Shown here one piece after another: positions 1-8,931 of a DNA stretch of 64,000 nt. This DNA comes from Polaromonas sp. OV174 (GTDB lineage Bacteria > Pseudomonadota > Gammaproteobacteria > Burkholderiales > Burkholderiaceae_C), in NCBI RefSeq assembly GCF_900112285.1, contig NZ_FOKZ01000002.1, positions 1-64,000 on the forward strand. Reading direction: 5' to 3'. Position 1 is the stretch's first letter, and each line of letters begins with the position of its first letter. Both the position numbers and the translations under genes were made by a program. The notes under the pieces are model-generated. The model searched no databases and was not told where the DNA came from. It saw only the letters and a list, made by a program, of their open reading frames with translations.

Positions 1-10
1 CCTTAGAGGC

Positions 11-81
11 TTGTCCAACACCTGCCCTCAGGCCGTTGTCGTGTCTGGCGCTGTCGTGTCGCTCGGGCAGGTATCGGACAA
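11..81. repeat. imperfect inverted repeat downstream of the serine hydrolase
   Basis: Arms at 11-27 and 65-81 match at 15 of 17 positions, and both mismatches become G-T pairs if the minus strand folds. The 37-base centre holds a short direct repeat of TGTCGTGTC. It lies about 60 bases past the stop of the minus-strand serine hydrolase. It may be a transcription terminator (no T run is visible) or a degenerate integron attC-like site, because the minus strand carries GTTGGAC, which fits the GTTRRRY core. Confidence 0.45.
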
Positions 82-141
82 CCCTTAACCAAAGCTGTCT
101 TGTGGCCTTCCTGAAAGCAGACACTCAGAGAGTCAGCACAA

Positions 142-1128
142 TCAATCGTCAGACTTCTCAGGTTTCAGGGTTGCCAACAGGCGATTAACGACTTCTGCTT
201 CAGCAAAACCTTCGTCAGAGCCCTCACGAAAAACGGCGCAACTCGCCGTGTTAATACCGTAGGCGCAGCGGTAAACGGCCACTACGCTGCCGGGCCCAAC
301 TCCGGTGTGTCCACACAAAGTTAGACCCTTATCCACCACGCCTTGCATCAGGCCGAGACCATATCCCGGAGAAGTCCAAGGGCGCCCAGGAAGCGGTCCA
401 CCAAGAACACGTGCCATTTGCATCTCCTGCAGCAGCGAATCAGGCAAGAGGTATCCAGCCAGCAAGCGGTCCAAAAAAAGGGCAGCGCCCGAGAGAGGGC
501 CAACAAGCAAGCCGTGATAAACCCATTCTGGGTCATAAGTGGATGCGGCCCCCAGGCACACGCCGTCCAAGTCCGCTCGCGTCTTTGCGACGCGAACTCG
601 CGACACACCCAGCGGCACCAACGCTTGTTGCATCACCGCGGCCTCAAGCGTGAGGCCTGTCACACGTTCGATAAGCCTCGCTACGTACATGTAGCCGACG
701 TTCGAGTACCTCCAACCGACTCCAGGTGCATAACGCAACCTCGAAGCATCGAGGCGTTGCACCATTTCATCCGGCGGCCAAGGTGTATCGCCGCGAGCAA
801 CGGCAGCGTGGTATTCGACAAGCTCGCCATAGTCCGCCAGCCCGGCTTCATGTCTCAGTAGTTGACGAAGGGTGAACGGACCTTCAGGGACCGCGTCATC
901 GAGTCGAACCAACCCATCACGTACAAGTGACAGGGACACTGCCGATAGCACCGACTTCGTAAAGCTCCACCAGGGAACCACCGCATCGTGCTCTTCGTGC
1001 CGCACTAGGGAGCCATTCGATACGAGGGAGAAAAACATTGCAGAGTGCATTGAATGGGGAATCAGGTTGGCGCGTCGAAGATCCGCTGCTGGCCGATAGT
1101 ACCAATTCGCTCTGCCGTGTATCACCAT
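142..1128 (-). CDS. serine hydrolase, class C beta-lactamase/DD-peptidase fold (S12 family)
   Basis: Predicted serine hydrolase of the beta-lactamase-related superfamily, whose members cleave esters, amides or peptides through an acyl-enzyme. The sequence shows the SxxK nucleophile motif as SFTK, a YSN motif in the middle as the second catalytic element, and an HTG motif near the C-terminus in the place of KTG. No signal peptide is obvious, so it is probably cytoplasmic. The open frame can be extended to a TTG at 1245, but that would overlap the start of the divergent cyclase. The ATG at 1128 (328 aa) is preferred, though no good ribosome site is visible and the ATG at 1050 is also possible. 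The substrate cannot be told; true beta-lactamase activity is not implied. Confidence 0.75.
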   Translation of the reverse strand: MVIHGRANWYYRPAADLRRANLIPHSMHSAMFFSLVSNGSLVRHEEHDAVVPWWSFTKSVLSAVSLSLVRDGLVRLDDAVPEGPFTLRQLLRHEAGLADYGELVEYHAAVARGDTPWPPDEMVQRLDASRLRYAPGVGWRYSNVGYMYVARLIERVTGLTLEAAVMQQALVPLGVSRVRVAKTRADLDGVCLGAASTYDPEWVYHGLLVGPLSGAALFLDRLLAGYLLPDSLLQEMQMARVLGGPLPGRPWTSPGYGLGLMQGVVDKGLTLCGHTGVGPGSVVAVYRCAYGINTASCAVFREGSDEGFAEAEVVNRLLATLKPEKSDD

Positions 1129-1235
1129 TTGGCGCGTATTTTGAGCCAGCACATCAAGCCGCCCACCACGGATAGTTCGTGGAACTCTTATGAGTTGCCT
1201 ACGATCGTGTCTACAGTGAGAATGCCGGTTCAACC

Positions 1236-3428
1236 ATGTTTTCAAAACCGCAGCTTCACAAGCTTCCAGGGGTGCTATCCAACCTCGTAGCGGTATCGCT
1301 CGTCATCGCGCTTGCTGTCGGGGCTTTGATGTTGTGGCTGCTCAACCCGATTCCATTGCAAAACCTGCGGCTGGCACAGTTCGACCAGTTGCAGCGTTGG
1401 TATCCACGAGCCTATTCCCCGGCCGGCGTTCGCGTGGTGGACATTGACGAGGCCAGTCTGAGGGAGTTTGGACAGTGGCCCTGGCCCCGCACTCGTTTGG
1501 CAGAACTGGTGAACCGCCTGAAGGATGCCGGCGCCGCTGTGGTGGTGTTTGACGTACTGTTGGTCGAGCCTGACAGGACTTCTCCAGCCCCCATGGCGCG
1601 GCTTTGGAAGCATCCAGAAGTCAGCGCGCTCCTTGAAACCCTACCCGATCACGATCAGGTGCTGCAGCAAAGCTTGGCAGAGCAAAGCGTCGTTTTGGGC
1701 GCCAGTTTGTCAGGCAGCGGTCACAGTGCCGAGCCCGTGAATGGTTCAAGCCAAGCACCCCCTCCTTATCGGATCATCAACCGTGGCGGGAGTCACCCGG
1801 AACAGTGGTTGAATGCTTTCGATGCCATCGTGCTGCCACTGCCCAATCTGATGGCATCGGCCAAGGGAGTGGGGGCACTTAACTTCGCGTCCGATGCGGA
1901 TGGCGTGGTGCGCCGGGTACCCATGCTTTCCCGGCTTGGGAACGATATGGTTCCAAGCCTTAGCGCTGAAGCTTTGCGCGTGGCCAAAGGCACGCGCAAC
2001 TACCTGCTGCGCAGCAGTGAAGCCGGCGTCCAGGAGGTCCGCATTGGTGATCTGACCGTGCCTACCGACGCCAAGGCGGAAATTTGGCTGTACTACACCC
2101 GGCCCCAGCCTGATCGCTATGTTTCCGCTGCGCGGGTACTGGACAAGCAGGTCGGCAAGGAAAAGTTGGATGGGCACATTGTTCTGATTGGCAGTTCGGC
2201 CGCCGGACTGATGGACCTGCGCTTTAGCCCGATGGGCGATGTCATGCCGGGTGTGGAAGCCCACGCACTGGCTTTGGAGCAAATATTGCTTGGCGAACAT
2301 TTGCAGCGGCCCGCTTGGTTGGCTGGGCTGGAGGCGCTGGTGATTGTTTTGTTTGCCTTGGCGGCCGGCCTTTTTGCACTGGCTTCGTCTGCCCGGTCGG
2401 TGGTCATCGCGATGTTGATCGTTTTGGCTGTGATGGTCGCAGGGGCGTGTTATGCATTCGTTGCGCACCATCTCTTGCTCGATGCGATCTATCCCACCCT
2501 GGTTGCAGCCATCAGCTTTGCCTTGGGTGGCAGCATTCACCATTGGCTTACCGAACGAGAGCAGCGCTGGGTACGCGAGGCTTTTTCTCGCTATGTCTCG
2601 CCCAATCGGGTGGCGCATCTGGTCGCGCACCACGAGCAACTCCAACTGGGCGGGCAGCGTCAGGCCTGCAGCTTTGTCTTTACGGATCTGGCAGGCTTTA
2701 CCAGCATGATGGAAGCCGGTGATCCAGCGCAGGCCGTGACGCAGCTCAATGAATACCTGGATGGCATGCTCGCCATTATTTTCAAACACGACGGCACGCT
2801 GGACCGCATTGTGGGCGATGCGGTGGCCGTTCTTTTTTCCGCACCCGTCCCGCAGCCGGATCACCGTCAACGCGCGATGAACTGCGCACTCGAAATGGAC
2901 CGTTTTGCCACGGCGTATGCCATGCAGCTGCGAGCATCCGGAACCGCCTGGGGACACACCCGAATCGGGGTGCACACCGGAGAAGTCATTGTCGGAAATT
3001 TCGGCGGCAAGACACTGTTTGACTACCGGGCCTTGGGTGACCCGATCAACACCGCGTCACGCCTGGAGAGTGTCAACAAGCACTTGGGCACACGGGTTTG
3101 TGTGTCCAGGGCGATCCTGGACGGCTGCGTCGGGGTTCCTGCTCGCCTCGTTGGCTTCCTGGTGCTGCAAGGCAAGGTCCAGCCACTGGAGGTTTATGAG
3201 CCCTTGGCGGCCGCCAACGACGCATTGAGCGCGCCCGTCGCCGACTACGCGGCCGGCATGCGCTTGCTGCGCCCGCTGGACAATCAAGACCTGAACCATC
3301 CCAGCTTGGCACTGGCGCATTTCGAAGTGCTCTTTGAAAAATACCCGCACGACCCGCTGGTGAGCCTGCACTTGCAGCGCCTGCGATTTGGCGCCACAGA
3401 TGACCTCATCGTGATGCGCGAAAAATAA
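1236..3428 (+). CDS. CHASE2-domain adenylate/guanylate cyclase
   Basis: Membrane-bound class III nucleotide cyclase of 730 aa. An N-terminal transmembrane segment (about 15-36) is followed by an extracytoplasmic CHASE2 sensor domain (about 40-340), three transmembrane helices (about 355-440) and a C-terminal cyclase domain (about 475-650). Catalytic landmarks are visible: FTDLAGFT and GDAV carry the metal-binding aspartates, and NTASRLE carries the transition-state Asn/Arg pair. It should make cAMP (or cGMP) in response to a periplasmic signal; the signal is unknown. It converges on an OmpA-like/FecR gene pair, and CHASE2 cyclases are often found near FecR-domain genes. The divergent hydrolase frame overlaps its start only if its distal TTG is used. 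Confidence 0.9.
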   Translation: MFSKPQLHKLPGVLSNLVAVSLVIALAVGALMLWLLNPIPLQNLRLAQFDQLQRWYPRAYSPAGVRVVDIDEASLREFGQWPWPRTRLAELVNRLKDAGAAVVVFDVLLVEPDRTSPAPMARLWKHPEVSALLETLPDHDQVLQQSLAEQSVVLGASLSGSGHSAEPVNGSSQAPPPYRIINRGGSHPEQWLNAFDAIVLPLPNLMASAKGVGALNFASDADGVVRRVPMLSRLGNDMVPSLSAEALRVAKGTRNYLLRSSEAGVQEVRIGDLTVPTDAKAEIWLYYTRPQPDRYVSAARVLDKQVGKEKLDGHIVLIGSSAAGLMDLRFSPMGDVMPGVEAHALALEQILLGEHLQRPAWLAGLEALVIVLFALAAGLFALASSARSVVIAMLIVLAVMVAGACYAFVAHHLLLDAIYPTLVAAISFALGGSIHHWLTEREQRWVREAFSRYVSPNRVAHLVAHHEQLQLGGQRQACSFVFTDLAGFTSMMEAGDPAQAVTQLNEYLDGMLAIIFKHDGTLDRIVGDAVAVLFSAPVPQPDHRQRAMNCALEMDRFATAYAMQLRASGTAWGHTRIGVHTGEVIVGNFGGKTLFDYRALGDPINTASRLESVNKHLGTRVCVSRAILDGCVGVPARLVGFLVLQGKVQPLEVYEPLAAANDALSAPVADYAAGMRLLRPLDNQDLNHPSLALAHFEVLFEKYPHDPLVSLHLQRLRFGATDDLIVMREK

Positions 3429-3483
3429 AGCGCAAGGCCTTGTTCTTTCTTGTTCTCAGATGCCCCAGCGCATCCACGCCATT

Positions 3484-4089
3484 TCACCGTATCGTGATTT
3501 CAACGCGGCGGTTACGGGGTTCGGCCACGCCCATAGGGGTGGGAACCAACAGGTTTCGCAGCCCCTGCGATTCAATGGAGAGCTGGATGTTCTCCAGGCC
3601 CAATTGCTTCAATTGCTCTGCGATGGCCTCGGCGCGTTTGAGTCCAAGGACCTCGTTGGAAGAGGCTTTGTCCAAGGTGTCCGTATGCCCAATCACGGAA
3701 ATATCGGCAGTCGTCCGGGCGCGGGCGCGATCCAGGATGCGAGGCAACTCCCTTTGCGACTCGGCGGTTAATTTGTTGCTGCCCAGTTCAAAGAAAAGCA
3801 GGTAATGCTCCGGCAGTGGCGGTCGGGCTGCAATGGCCGCGCCAAAGTCCTGTTCAATTTGTGCCTGCGGAATAGCAAAAATATCTTTGCTGCCATCGAG
3901 CAAGACGCCTTGCCGGGCTTGCGAAATAACTTGCTCGCCGCGCTCACTCCTAACCATCACACTGCCCACCGTTCCGTCTGGATTCGGCAGCAAAACAATA
4001 TAGGAGTTTGGCGGACTGACACAGGCGGCCAGCAATGCGGCCATAGCCAAAACGGCTACCGCTCGCCCCATGGTGTTGAACCCATTCAC
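3484..4089 (-). CDS. OmpA-family lipoprotein
   Basis: Predicted outer-membrane lipoprotein of 201 aa with a C-terminal OmpA-like peptidoglycan-binding domain. The N-terminus has a short hydrophobic stretch ending in the lipobox LLAAC. The OmpA domain covers about residues 95-200 and includes the typical GHTDTLD and NRRVEI segments. It overlaps the upstream FecR-domain gene by GTGA: the start is a GTG at 4089 preceded by a GGAAG ribosome site, and an ATG six codons later would also leave a complete signal peptide. The overlap implies translational coupling and a joint role with the FecR-like protein at the cell envelope. Confidence 0.85.
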   Translation of the reverse strand: MNGFNTMGRAVAVLAMAALLAACVSPPNSYIVLLPNPDGTVGSVMVRSERGEQVISQARQGVLLDGSKDIFAIPQAQIEQDFGAAIAARPPLPEHYLLFFELGSNKLTAESQRELPRILDRARARTTADISVIGHTDTLDKASSNEVLGLKRAEAIAEQLKQLGLENIQLSIESQGLRNLLVPTPMGVAEPRNRRVEITIR

Positions 4090-4547
4090 TTGGCTTCTTC
4101 CACTTGCAAGAGAAACTGCGTGCCCCTGACGCCAATGATGCCCGAGGGGGTCTTGATGGTCACCGCTTCGGGCTTGAGTTTGGCAATGACGCCGGAAACA
4201 TAATTCAGCGTGCCTTTGCCCATTTGCGTTGCCAGCTTCAACTGCCCTTGTGCCGGCGCGTAAACGTATTCATCCACGGTCATCTCGGTATCAGGCCCAA
4301 ATGACATGACCGTGTTGTCCTTGAAGGTCACGCCAAGAGATGCCGCCGGCTGGGTCTTGATCAGGCTGCCAATCATGACGGCAGTCCCCAACTCTGCTTT
4401 GACACGCTGGCCCAGGGTCGTGATCCAGGCCTCACCGACAACGGTTTTGACATAAGCCACTGGCTCTGGCTGGGCCTGTGCCGGGCACGACAGAACGCTC
4501 AGGCCGCAGGCAAAAATCAAGCTCCAAAGACATGAATACAGCTTCAT
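4086..4547 (-). CDS. FecR-domain periplasmic protein
   Basis: Small exported protein of 153 aa. A signal peptide ends at AQA-QP, and the rest is a FecR-type domain containing the family features VGEAWITT, FKDNTVMSFGPDTEM and IIGVRGTQF. This stand-alone FecR domain is not the sigma-factor regulator of iron uptake: it lacks the N-terminal cytoplasmic and transmembrane parts. The start at 4547 is chosen because the signal peptide begins there and it is preceded by AGGAAGG. The gene sits head of a two-gene unit with the OmpA-like lipoprotein and next to a CHASE2 cyclase, so a shared envelope-sensing role is likely but unproven. Confidence 0.85.
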   Translation of the reverse strand: MKLYSCLWSLIFACGLSVLSCPAQAQPEPVAYVKTVVGEAWITTLGQRVKAELGTAVMIGSLIKTQPAASLGVTFKDNTVMSFGPDTEMTVDEYVYAPAQGQLKLATQMGKGTLNYVSGVIAKLKPEAVTIKTPSGIIGVRGTQFLLQVEEAK

Positions 4548-4956
4548 ACCTATTCCTTCCTGCGTCCCAAGGTAGGCGCTGAAATTCCATGGAAATGAGG
4601 GTGAGTTGATCCTGCCGCAGTGCCGCAAATGGACGTCTGCAGACAGAGAAAGTCGGAAAAATAAGTACAAGCAAGTTTTGTGCTAACAAAAAATCTTGTT
4701 TGCTGACAATATCTTGCAAAGGGAGTACCTTTCGTCTGTAAAAGAAAGCGACATGTTTTTCGAACCGGATATCGATTTCATAAAAGCTTACGCACGAAGT
4801 ACGCCTAGCCACTTTTAGTCTGGATAACGCCGCCCGCAGGCATCGCCTGTCGACCTTGATCAGGCGCACAGGCCTACAGCTTGAACGCCAGCGGCGCTTT
4901 CCCTCGGGCTTGTCAGCTTTTGCGTTGACGCAATTCGTTTGCTATAAGGACCGACT
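4548..4956. other. intergenic promoter region between fecR-like and acetyl-CoA hydrolase genes
   Basis: This 409-base divergent gap is clearly AT-richer than its surroundings between about 4650 and 4810, which fits promoters for both flanking genes. No -35/-10 pair is clear enough to call. A purine-rich ribosome site (AAGGA) precedes the start at 4957. No RNA gene or conserved ORF is seen. Confidence 0.5.
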
Positions 4957-6969
4957 ATGGATTCCAACAATCCGGGCACAGTCAATCCAGCCCATGGTTT
5001 GCCCGGCCCTGCCGACTCCATCAATCAACCTGCCGAAAATCTTTTTTCGCGCCTCAGCAAAAGCCTGCATGTCAAGCTGGGAGGCTCACCGAAAAAACCG
5101 GCCGATCCTTTCCCTGGTATCCCACCTTTGTTGCAGCCTTATGCCGACAAGGTCACGACGGCCCAACAAGCCGTCATGCAAGTTCACAGCGGCGACCATG
5201 TTTTTGTCGGTACGGCTTGCGCCACACCGCGCTCTTTGGTCGCCGCACTTGAAGCCCGTACGCCCCATCCGGTTGATGTGGAACTGGTGCACTTCCTGAC
5301 CGACCACGCCGTCCCCCACGACGCGGCGGGTCTGTGCATTTCCAACTACCGGCACCGTACTTTTTTTGTCGGGCAAGACATGCGTGCGGCCGTCAAGCAG
5401 GGCCTGGCTGAGTACGTCCCTATGTCAATTGCACGGGTGCCCGGCTTGATGGCGATAGGCCGCATTCCGGTCAACGTGGCGCTGATTCAGGTTTCACCAC
5501 CCGACGAATTCGGCTATGTCAACCTGGGCGTGTCGGTCGACATCACCCCTGCCGCGGTGGCCAAAGCGCGGGTGGTGATTGCCGAAGTCAATCCGGCCAT
5601 GCCCCGCTCCATGGGCGAATCGACTCTGCATATCAGCCAGATACACTACCTGGTTCCGGTAGACACACCCGTGATTGAGTTCGTTCACCACGCTGCGTCC
5701 GAGCAGGCCATGGAGCAGATTGCGCGCTACATCGGCGGCATCATTGAGGACGGCTCCACCCTGCAAATTGGCTTGGGCCGCATCACCAACGAGGCCCTCA
5801 AGTACCTGGTCGATCGGCAAGATATCGGCATCCACTCGGATGTGATCACCGATGCCATCATTCCCTTGCTAGAACGCGGCATCCTGACCGGGCGGCGCAA
5901 GAGCAACCAGACCGGAAAAATCGTCACCAGCTTCGCCATGGGTTCGCGCCGTTTGTATGACCTCATAGACCGCAACCCCCTGTTTTCCTTTCAGCCCATA
6001 GAGATGGTGTGCAACGCCGCCACGATTGCCGCGCAGCACCGCATGGTTTCGGTGACCCAGGCCTTCGCGGTGGATCTCACCGGCCAGGTCTGCACCGACC
6101 AACTGCAAGGCGACTTCTATAGCGGGGTCGAGGCCCAGGTAGAGTTTCTTGGCGGGGCCTCACTGTCTGAAGGCGGCAAGCCGATTATTTGCCTGACGTC
6201 GACAGAGGACGATGGCCAGACCTCGCGCATTCGGGCCGTATTGCGCCCCGGCGAGGGCGCCACCATTCCCCGCACCAGCGTGCATTACGTCATCACCGAA
6301 TTTGGAATTGCCTACTTGTTTGGCAAGTCCATTCGCGAACGCGCCGTGGCACTGATAGAAGTGGCGCACCCAAAGTTTCGTACGGAATTATTTGCAGAGG
6401 CCAAGGCACTGGGCTACCTGCCGCTAGGCCAGACGCTGCACAACATGCGCTCCTACGCCGTGGAAGAAGAGGCCAACGCTACGCTAAAGGACCAGCGCAA
6501 GGTGCTGCTGCGCCCCGCCACCTCGTCGGACGGCGAGGCAATTCGAACCCTGTTTCATGGCCTGCCCGAGCAAGACATCTACACCCGTTTTTTTCGCAAT
6601 GTGCGCGAACTCAACAGCCAGGACATGCAGCGCATGTGCAACCTCGATTTCGAGAGTGAAGTCGCCTTTGTCGCCGTCACCGGCCATCGCGAGAATCCAC
6701 AAATCGTGGGCCACAGCTGCTACGTCATTGATGCCTCCACCAATATTGCCGAAACGGCCTTCATGGTGCATCCCGAATGGCAGGGCTGCGGTCTGGGCTC
6801 GGCCTTGCAGGAACGCATGGTCCAGCATGCCAAGCGGCGCGGCGTGCGCGGTTTTTTGGCCGAGATCCTGCCAAGCAACGAGAAGATGATCCGCCTGGCG
6901 CGCAACGGATCACCGCAGGTCAGTACTTCCATGACTCGCGACACTGCCCGCGTCACCACGATCTTCTAA
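4957..6969 (+). CDS. bifunctional acetyl-CoA hydrolase/transferase and GNAT acetyltransferase
   Basis: A 670-aa fusion. Residues about 30-500 form an acetyl-CoA hydrolase/CoA-transferase domain (GTACATP near the start of the fold, VHYVITEFGIAYLFGKS near its end). Residues about 510-670 are a GNAT domain, with the acetyl-CoA-binding stretch WQGCGLGSAL. The family handles CoA transfer or hydrolysis with acetate or other short acyl-CoAs; the GNAT half could acetylate a protein, possibly as a regulatory device. The ATG at 4957 follows AAGGA. It is nine bases upstream of the cyclic-nucleotide-binding patatin gene, so both are probably co-transcribed. Confidence 0.85.
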   Translation: MDSNNPGTVNPAHGLPGPADSINQPAENLFSRLSKSLHVKLGGSPKKPADPFPGIPPLLQPYADKVTTAQQAVMQVHSGDHVFVGTACATPRSLVAALEARTPHPVDVELVHFLTDHAVPHDAAGLCISNYRHRTFFVGQDMRAAVKQGLAEYVPMSIARVPGLMAIGRIPVNVALIQVSPPDEFGYVNLGVSVDITPAAVAKARVVIAEVNPAMPRSMGESTLHISQIHYLVPVDTPVIEFVHHAASEQAMEQIARYIGGIIEDGSTLQIGLGRITNEALKYLVDRQDIGIHSDVITDAIIPLLERGILTGRRKSNQTGKIVTSFAMGSRRLYDLIDRNPLFSFQPIEMVCNAATIAAQHRMVSVTQAFAVDLTGQVCTDQLQGDFYSGVEAQVEFLGGASLSEGGKPIICLTSTEDDGQTSRIRAVLRPGEGATIPRTSVHYVITEFGIAYLFGKSIRERAVALIEVAHPKFRTELFAEAKALGYLPLGQTLHNMRSYAVEEEANATLKDQRKVLLRPATSSDGEAIRTLFHGLPEQDIYTRFFRNVRELNSQDMQRMCNLDFESEVAFVAVTGHRENPQIVGHSCYVIDASTNIAETAFMVHPEWQGCGLGSALQERMVQHAKRRGVRGFLAEILPSNEKMIRLARNGSPQVSTSMTRDTARVTTIF

Positions 6970-6978
6970 AAGCCCATC

Positions 6979-8847
6979 ATGTCCATGCCATGCAACTTTC
7001 CCGACGACGTGCTCAGGCAGCATTTGCAGACCATGCTGAGCGACATTGACCCGGCAGCCATGGACCTGCTGCACCGCAACCTGGAGTGGGTAGAGCTCGC
7101 TGCCGGTGAAGTCCTCATGGACCAGGGCGGCCCCGGTGACTCCATGTACCTCTCCATCAGCGGCCGCTTGCGCGCTTCGGTGCGCGATCAAGACGGCCAA
7201 GAGCGCATGGTGCGCGAGATGAGCCGCGGCGAAATCATTGGCGAGATGAGCCTCTACGTCGACGAGCCGCGCTCCGCCACGGTGGTGGCTATCCGTGACT
7301 CGGTGCTGGTGCGCCTGGCCAAGGCCGAGTTCACCAAGCTACTCGCCAGCAGCGCCCAGGTGTCGATTGCCCTGACGCGGCGCATCATCAAGCGCCTGGC
7401 CAGCGCCGGCACGCGTCCCGTGATCCCGCCACCCGTCACCATGGCGATGCTGCCCATTACCAGCGGCCTGGATGCCACCGACTTTGCCCGGCGCTTCGCC
7501 GCGCACCTGGGACGCATAGGCAAGGTCTGCATCGTGGATGCCGCCAGCGTTGACGCTGCCCTGCAGCAGCCCGGCCTGGCCCGCACCGCGATCACCGATA
7601 CAAGCGGTAGCCGTCGCATTGCCATCTATCTGGACCAGCTGGAGCTGGCTCACGAGTTCGTTTTGCTCGTGGGTGACGCCGACGCCAGCCCCTGGACCCA
7701 GCGCTGCAGTCGCCACAGCGACGAGATGCTGTTGTTGGCCGACGCAACTCACCCGCCCGATGTTCATGAGACCGAGGCGCTATGTCTTGCGCAGCGCAAC
7801 GACCGCAGCGACGCGGCGCAGATCCTGGTCTTGCTGCACCACGCCGACACACGCTGCCCCAGCGACACGCGGCGATGGCTGACGCGCCGCCCCGTAACGG
7901 ATCACGTGCATGTGCGATGCGGCCTGGACGGCGACATGGCCCGCCTGGCCCGCATCCAGAGCCGGACCGCGGTGGGGTTGGTGCTGGCCGGCGGCGGCGC
8001 CAAAGGTCTGGCCCACCTGGGTATGTACCGGGCGCTCCAGGAGCGAGGCATAGCGGTGGACTTTGTGGGCGGCACCAGCATAGGGGCTGTGATGGCCGCA
8101 ATGCTGGGGTCGGACAGACCCTTGGAAGAGCTGATGTCCATCGCGCGCAGGGCGTTTTCCGACAAGCCCACCAGTGACTTCAACCTGATCCCGCTGATCT
8201 CACTCATTCGCGGACGGCGCATGCGGAAAATTTTGCAGGTGGCGGTGAAAGATATTTTTGGCCATCCGGCGGATATCGAGGATGTCTGGAAAAACTACTT
8301 CTGCGTCGCCAGCAACTACACCCACGCCCGTGAACAGGTCATCACACAGGGCACCTTGCTCAAGTCGATTTTGGCCAGCATTGCCATACCCGGCGCGTTT
8401 CCGCCGGTGCTTGTCGGCGGTGAACTGCTTTGTGACGGCGGCACCTTCAACAACTTCCCGGCCGACATCATGCGTGGGCGCCGCGGGGTGGGAAAAGTCA
8501 TTGGGATGGATCTCGGTACACGCAAGCCACGCCTCTTCGCGCTGGAGGAGATGCCAGGCGGCTGGGCCCTGCTGCGTGATCGCTTGCGCCCGCGCACCAA
8601 GCGCCGATTCAAGCTGCCCTCCCTCATGGCCTATTTGCTGAACGTGACCATCATGTACAGCACTTCGCGCCAACGGGAATCCCAAAGACAGACCGATTTG
8701 TACTTCAACCCACCGCTTGAACGCGTGGGCATGTTGCAGTGGGACCGTTTCGACAGCATCACCCAGCAGGGCCACGCACACGCCTGCGAGGTGCTGGACG
8801 GCATGACCGAGGAACAACTGGGCGCCTTTCGCAATAACCCCCAATAA
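6979..8847 (+). CDS. cyclic nucleotide-binding domain/patatin-like phospholipase
   Basis: A 622-aa protein resembling the bacterial neuropathy-target-esterase/RssA group. An N-terminal cyclic-nucleotide-binding domain (about 15-130, with GEIIGEMSLYVDEPRSATV) is followed by a linker and a C-terminal patatin domain. The lipase oxyanion motif GGGAKG (about 340), nucleophile motif GTSIG (about 366) and the DGG of the Ser-Asp dyad (about 487) are all present, so the hydrolase should be active. It probably deacylates phospholipids or lysophospholipids under control of cAMP or a similar nucleotide. A membrane-bound cyclase is encoded a few kb upstream. Confidence 0.9.
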   Translation: MSMPCNFPDDVLRQHLQTMLSDIDPAAMDLLHRNLEWVELAAGEVLMDQGGPGDSMYLSISGRLRASVRDQDGQERMVREMSRGEIIGEMSLYVDEPRSATVVAIRDSVLVRLAKAEFTKLLASSAQVSIALTRRIIKRLASAGTRPVIPPPVTMAMLPITSGLDATDFARRFAAHLGRIGKVCIVDAASVDAALQQPGLARTAITDTSGSRRIAIYLDQLELAHEFVLLVGDADASPWTQRCSRHSDEMLLLADATHPPDVHETEALCLAQRNDRSDAAQILVLLHHADTRCPSDTRRWLTRRPVTDHVHVRCGLDGDMARLARIQSRTAVGLVLAGGGAKGLAHLGMYRALQERGIAVDFVGGTSIGAVMAAMLGSDRPLEELMSIARRAFSDKPTSDFNLIPLISLIRGRRMRKILQVAVKDIFGHPADIEDVWKNYFCVASNYTHAREQVITQGTLLKSILASIAIPGAFPPVLVGGELLCDGGTFNNFPADIMRGRRGVGKVIGMDLGTRKPRLFALEEMPGGWALLRDRLRPRTKRRFKLPSLMAYLLNVTIMYSTSRQRESQRQTDLYFNPPLERVGMLQWDRFDSITQQGHAHACEVLDGMTEEQLGAFRNNPQ

Positions 8848-8931
8848 AGCTCGGTAGCGCGTCCGAACTGGCCTTTCCGCCGCAAGGCCCCACACCAGCG
8901 CCGCCGCAGGCAAGGCACGACAATCCAAATC

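Noticed and set aside
1746-2975. A 409-codon minus-strand frame inside the cyclase gene
   Set aside because: Antisense shadow of the CHASE2 cyclase; composition is that of a shadow.
4548-4670. An upstream extension of the FecR-domain gene
   Set aside because: A canonical signal peptide and an AGGAAGG site mark the start at 4547.
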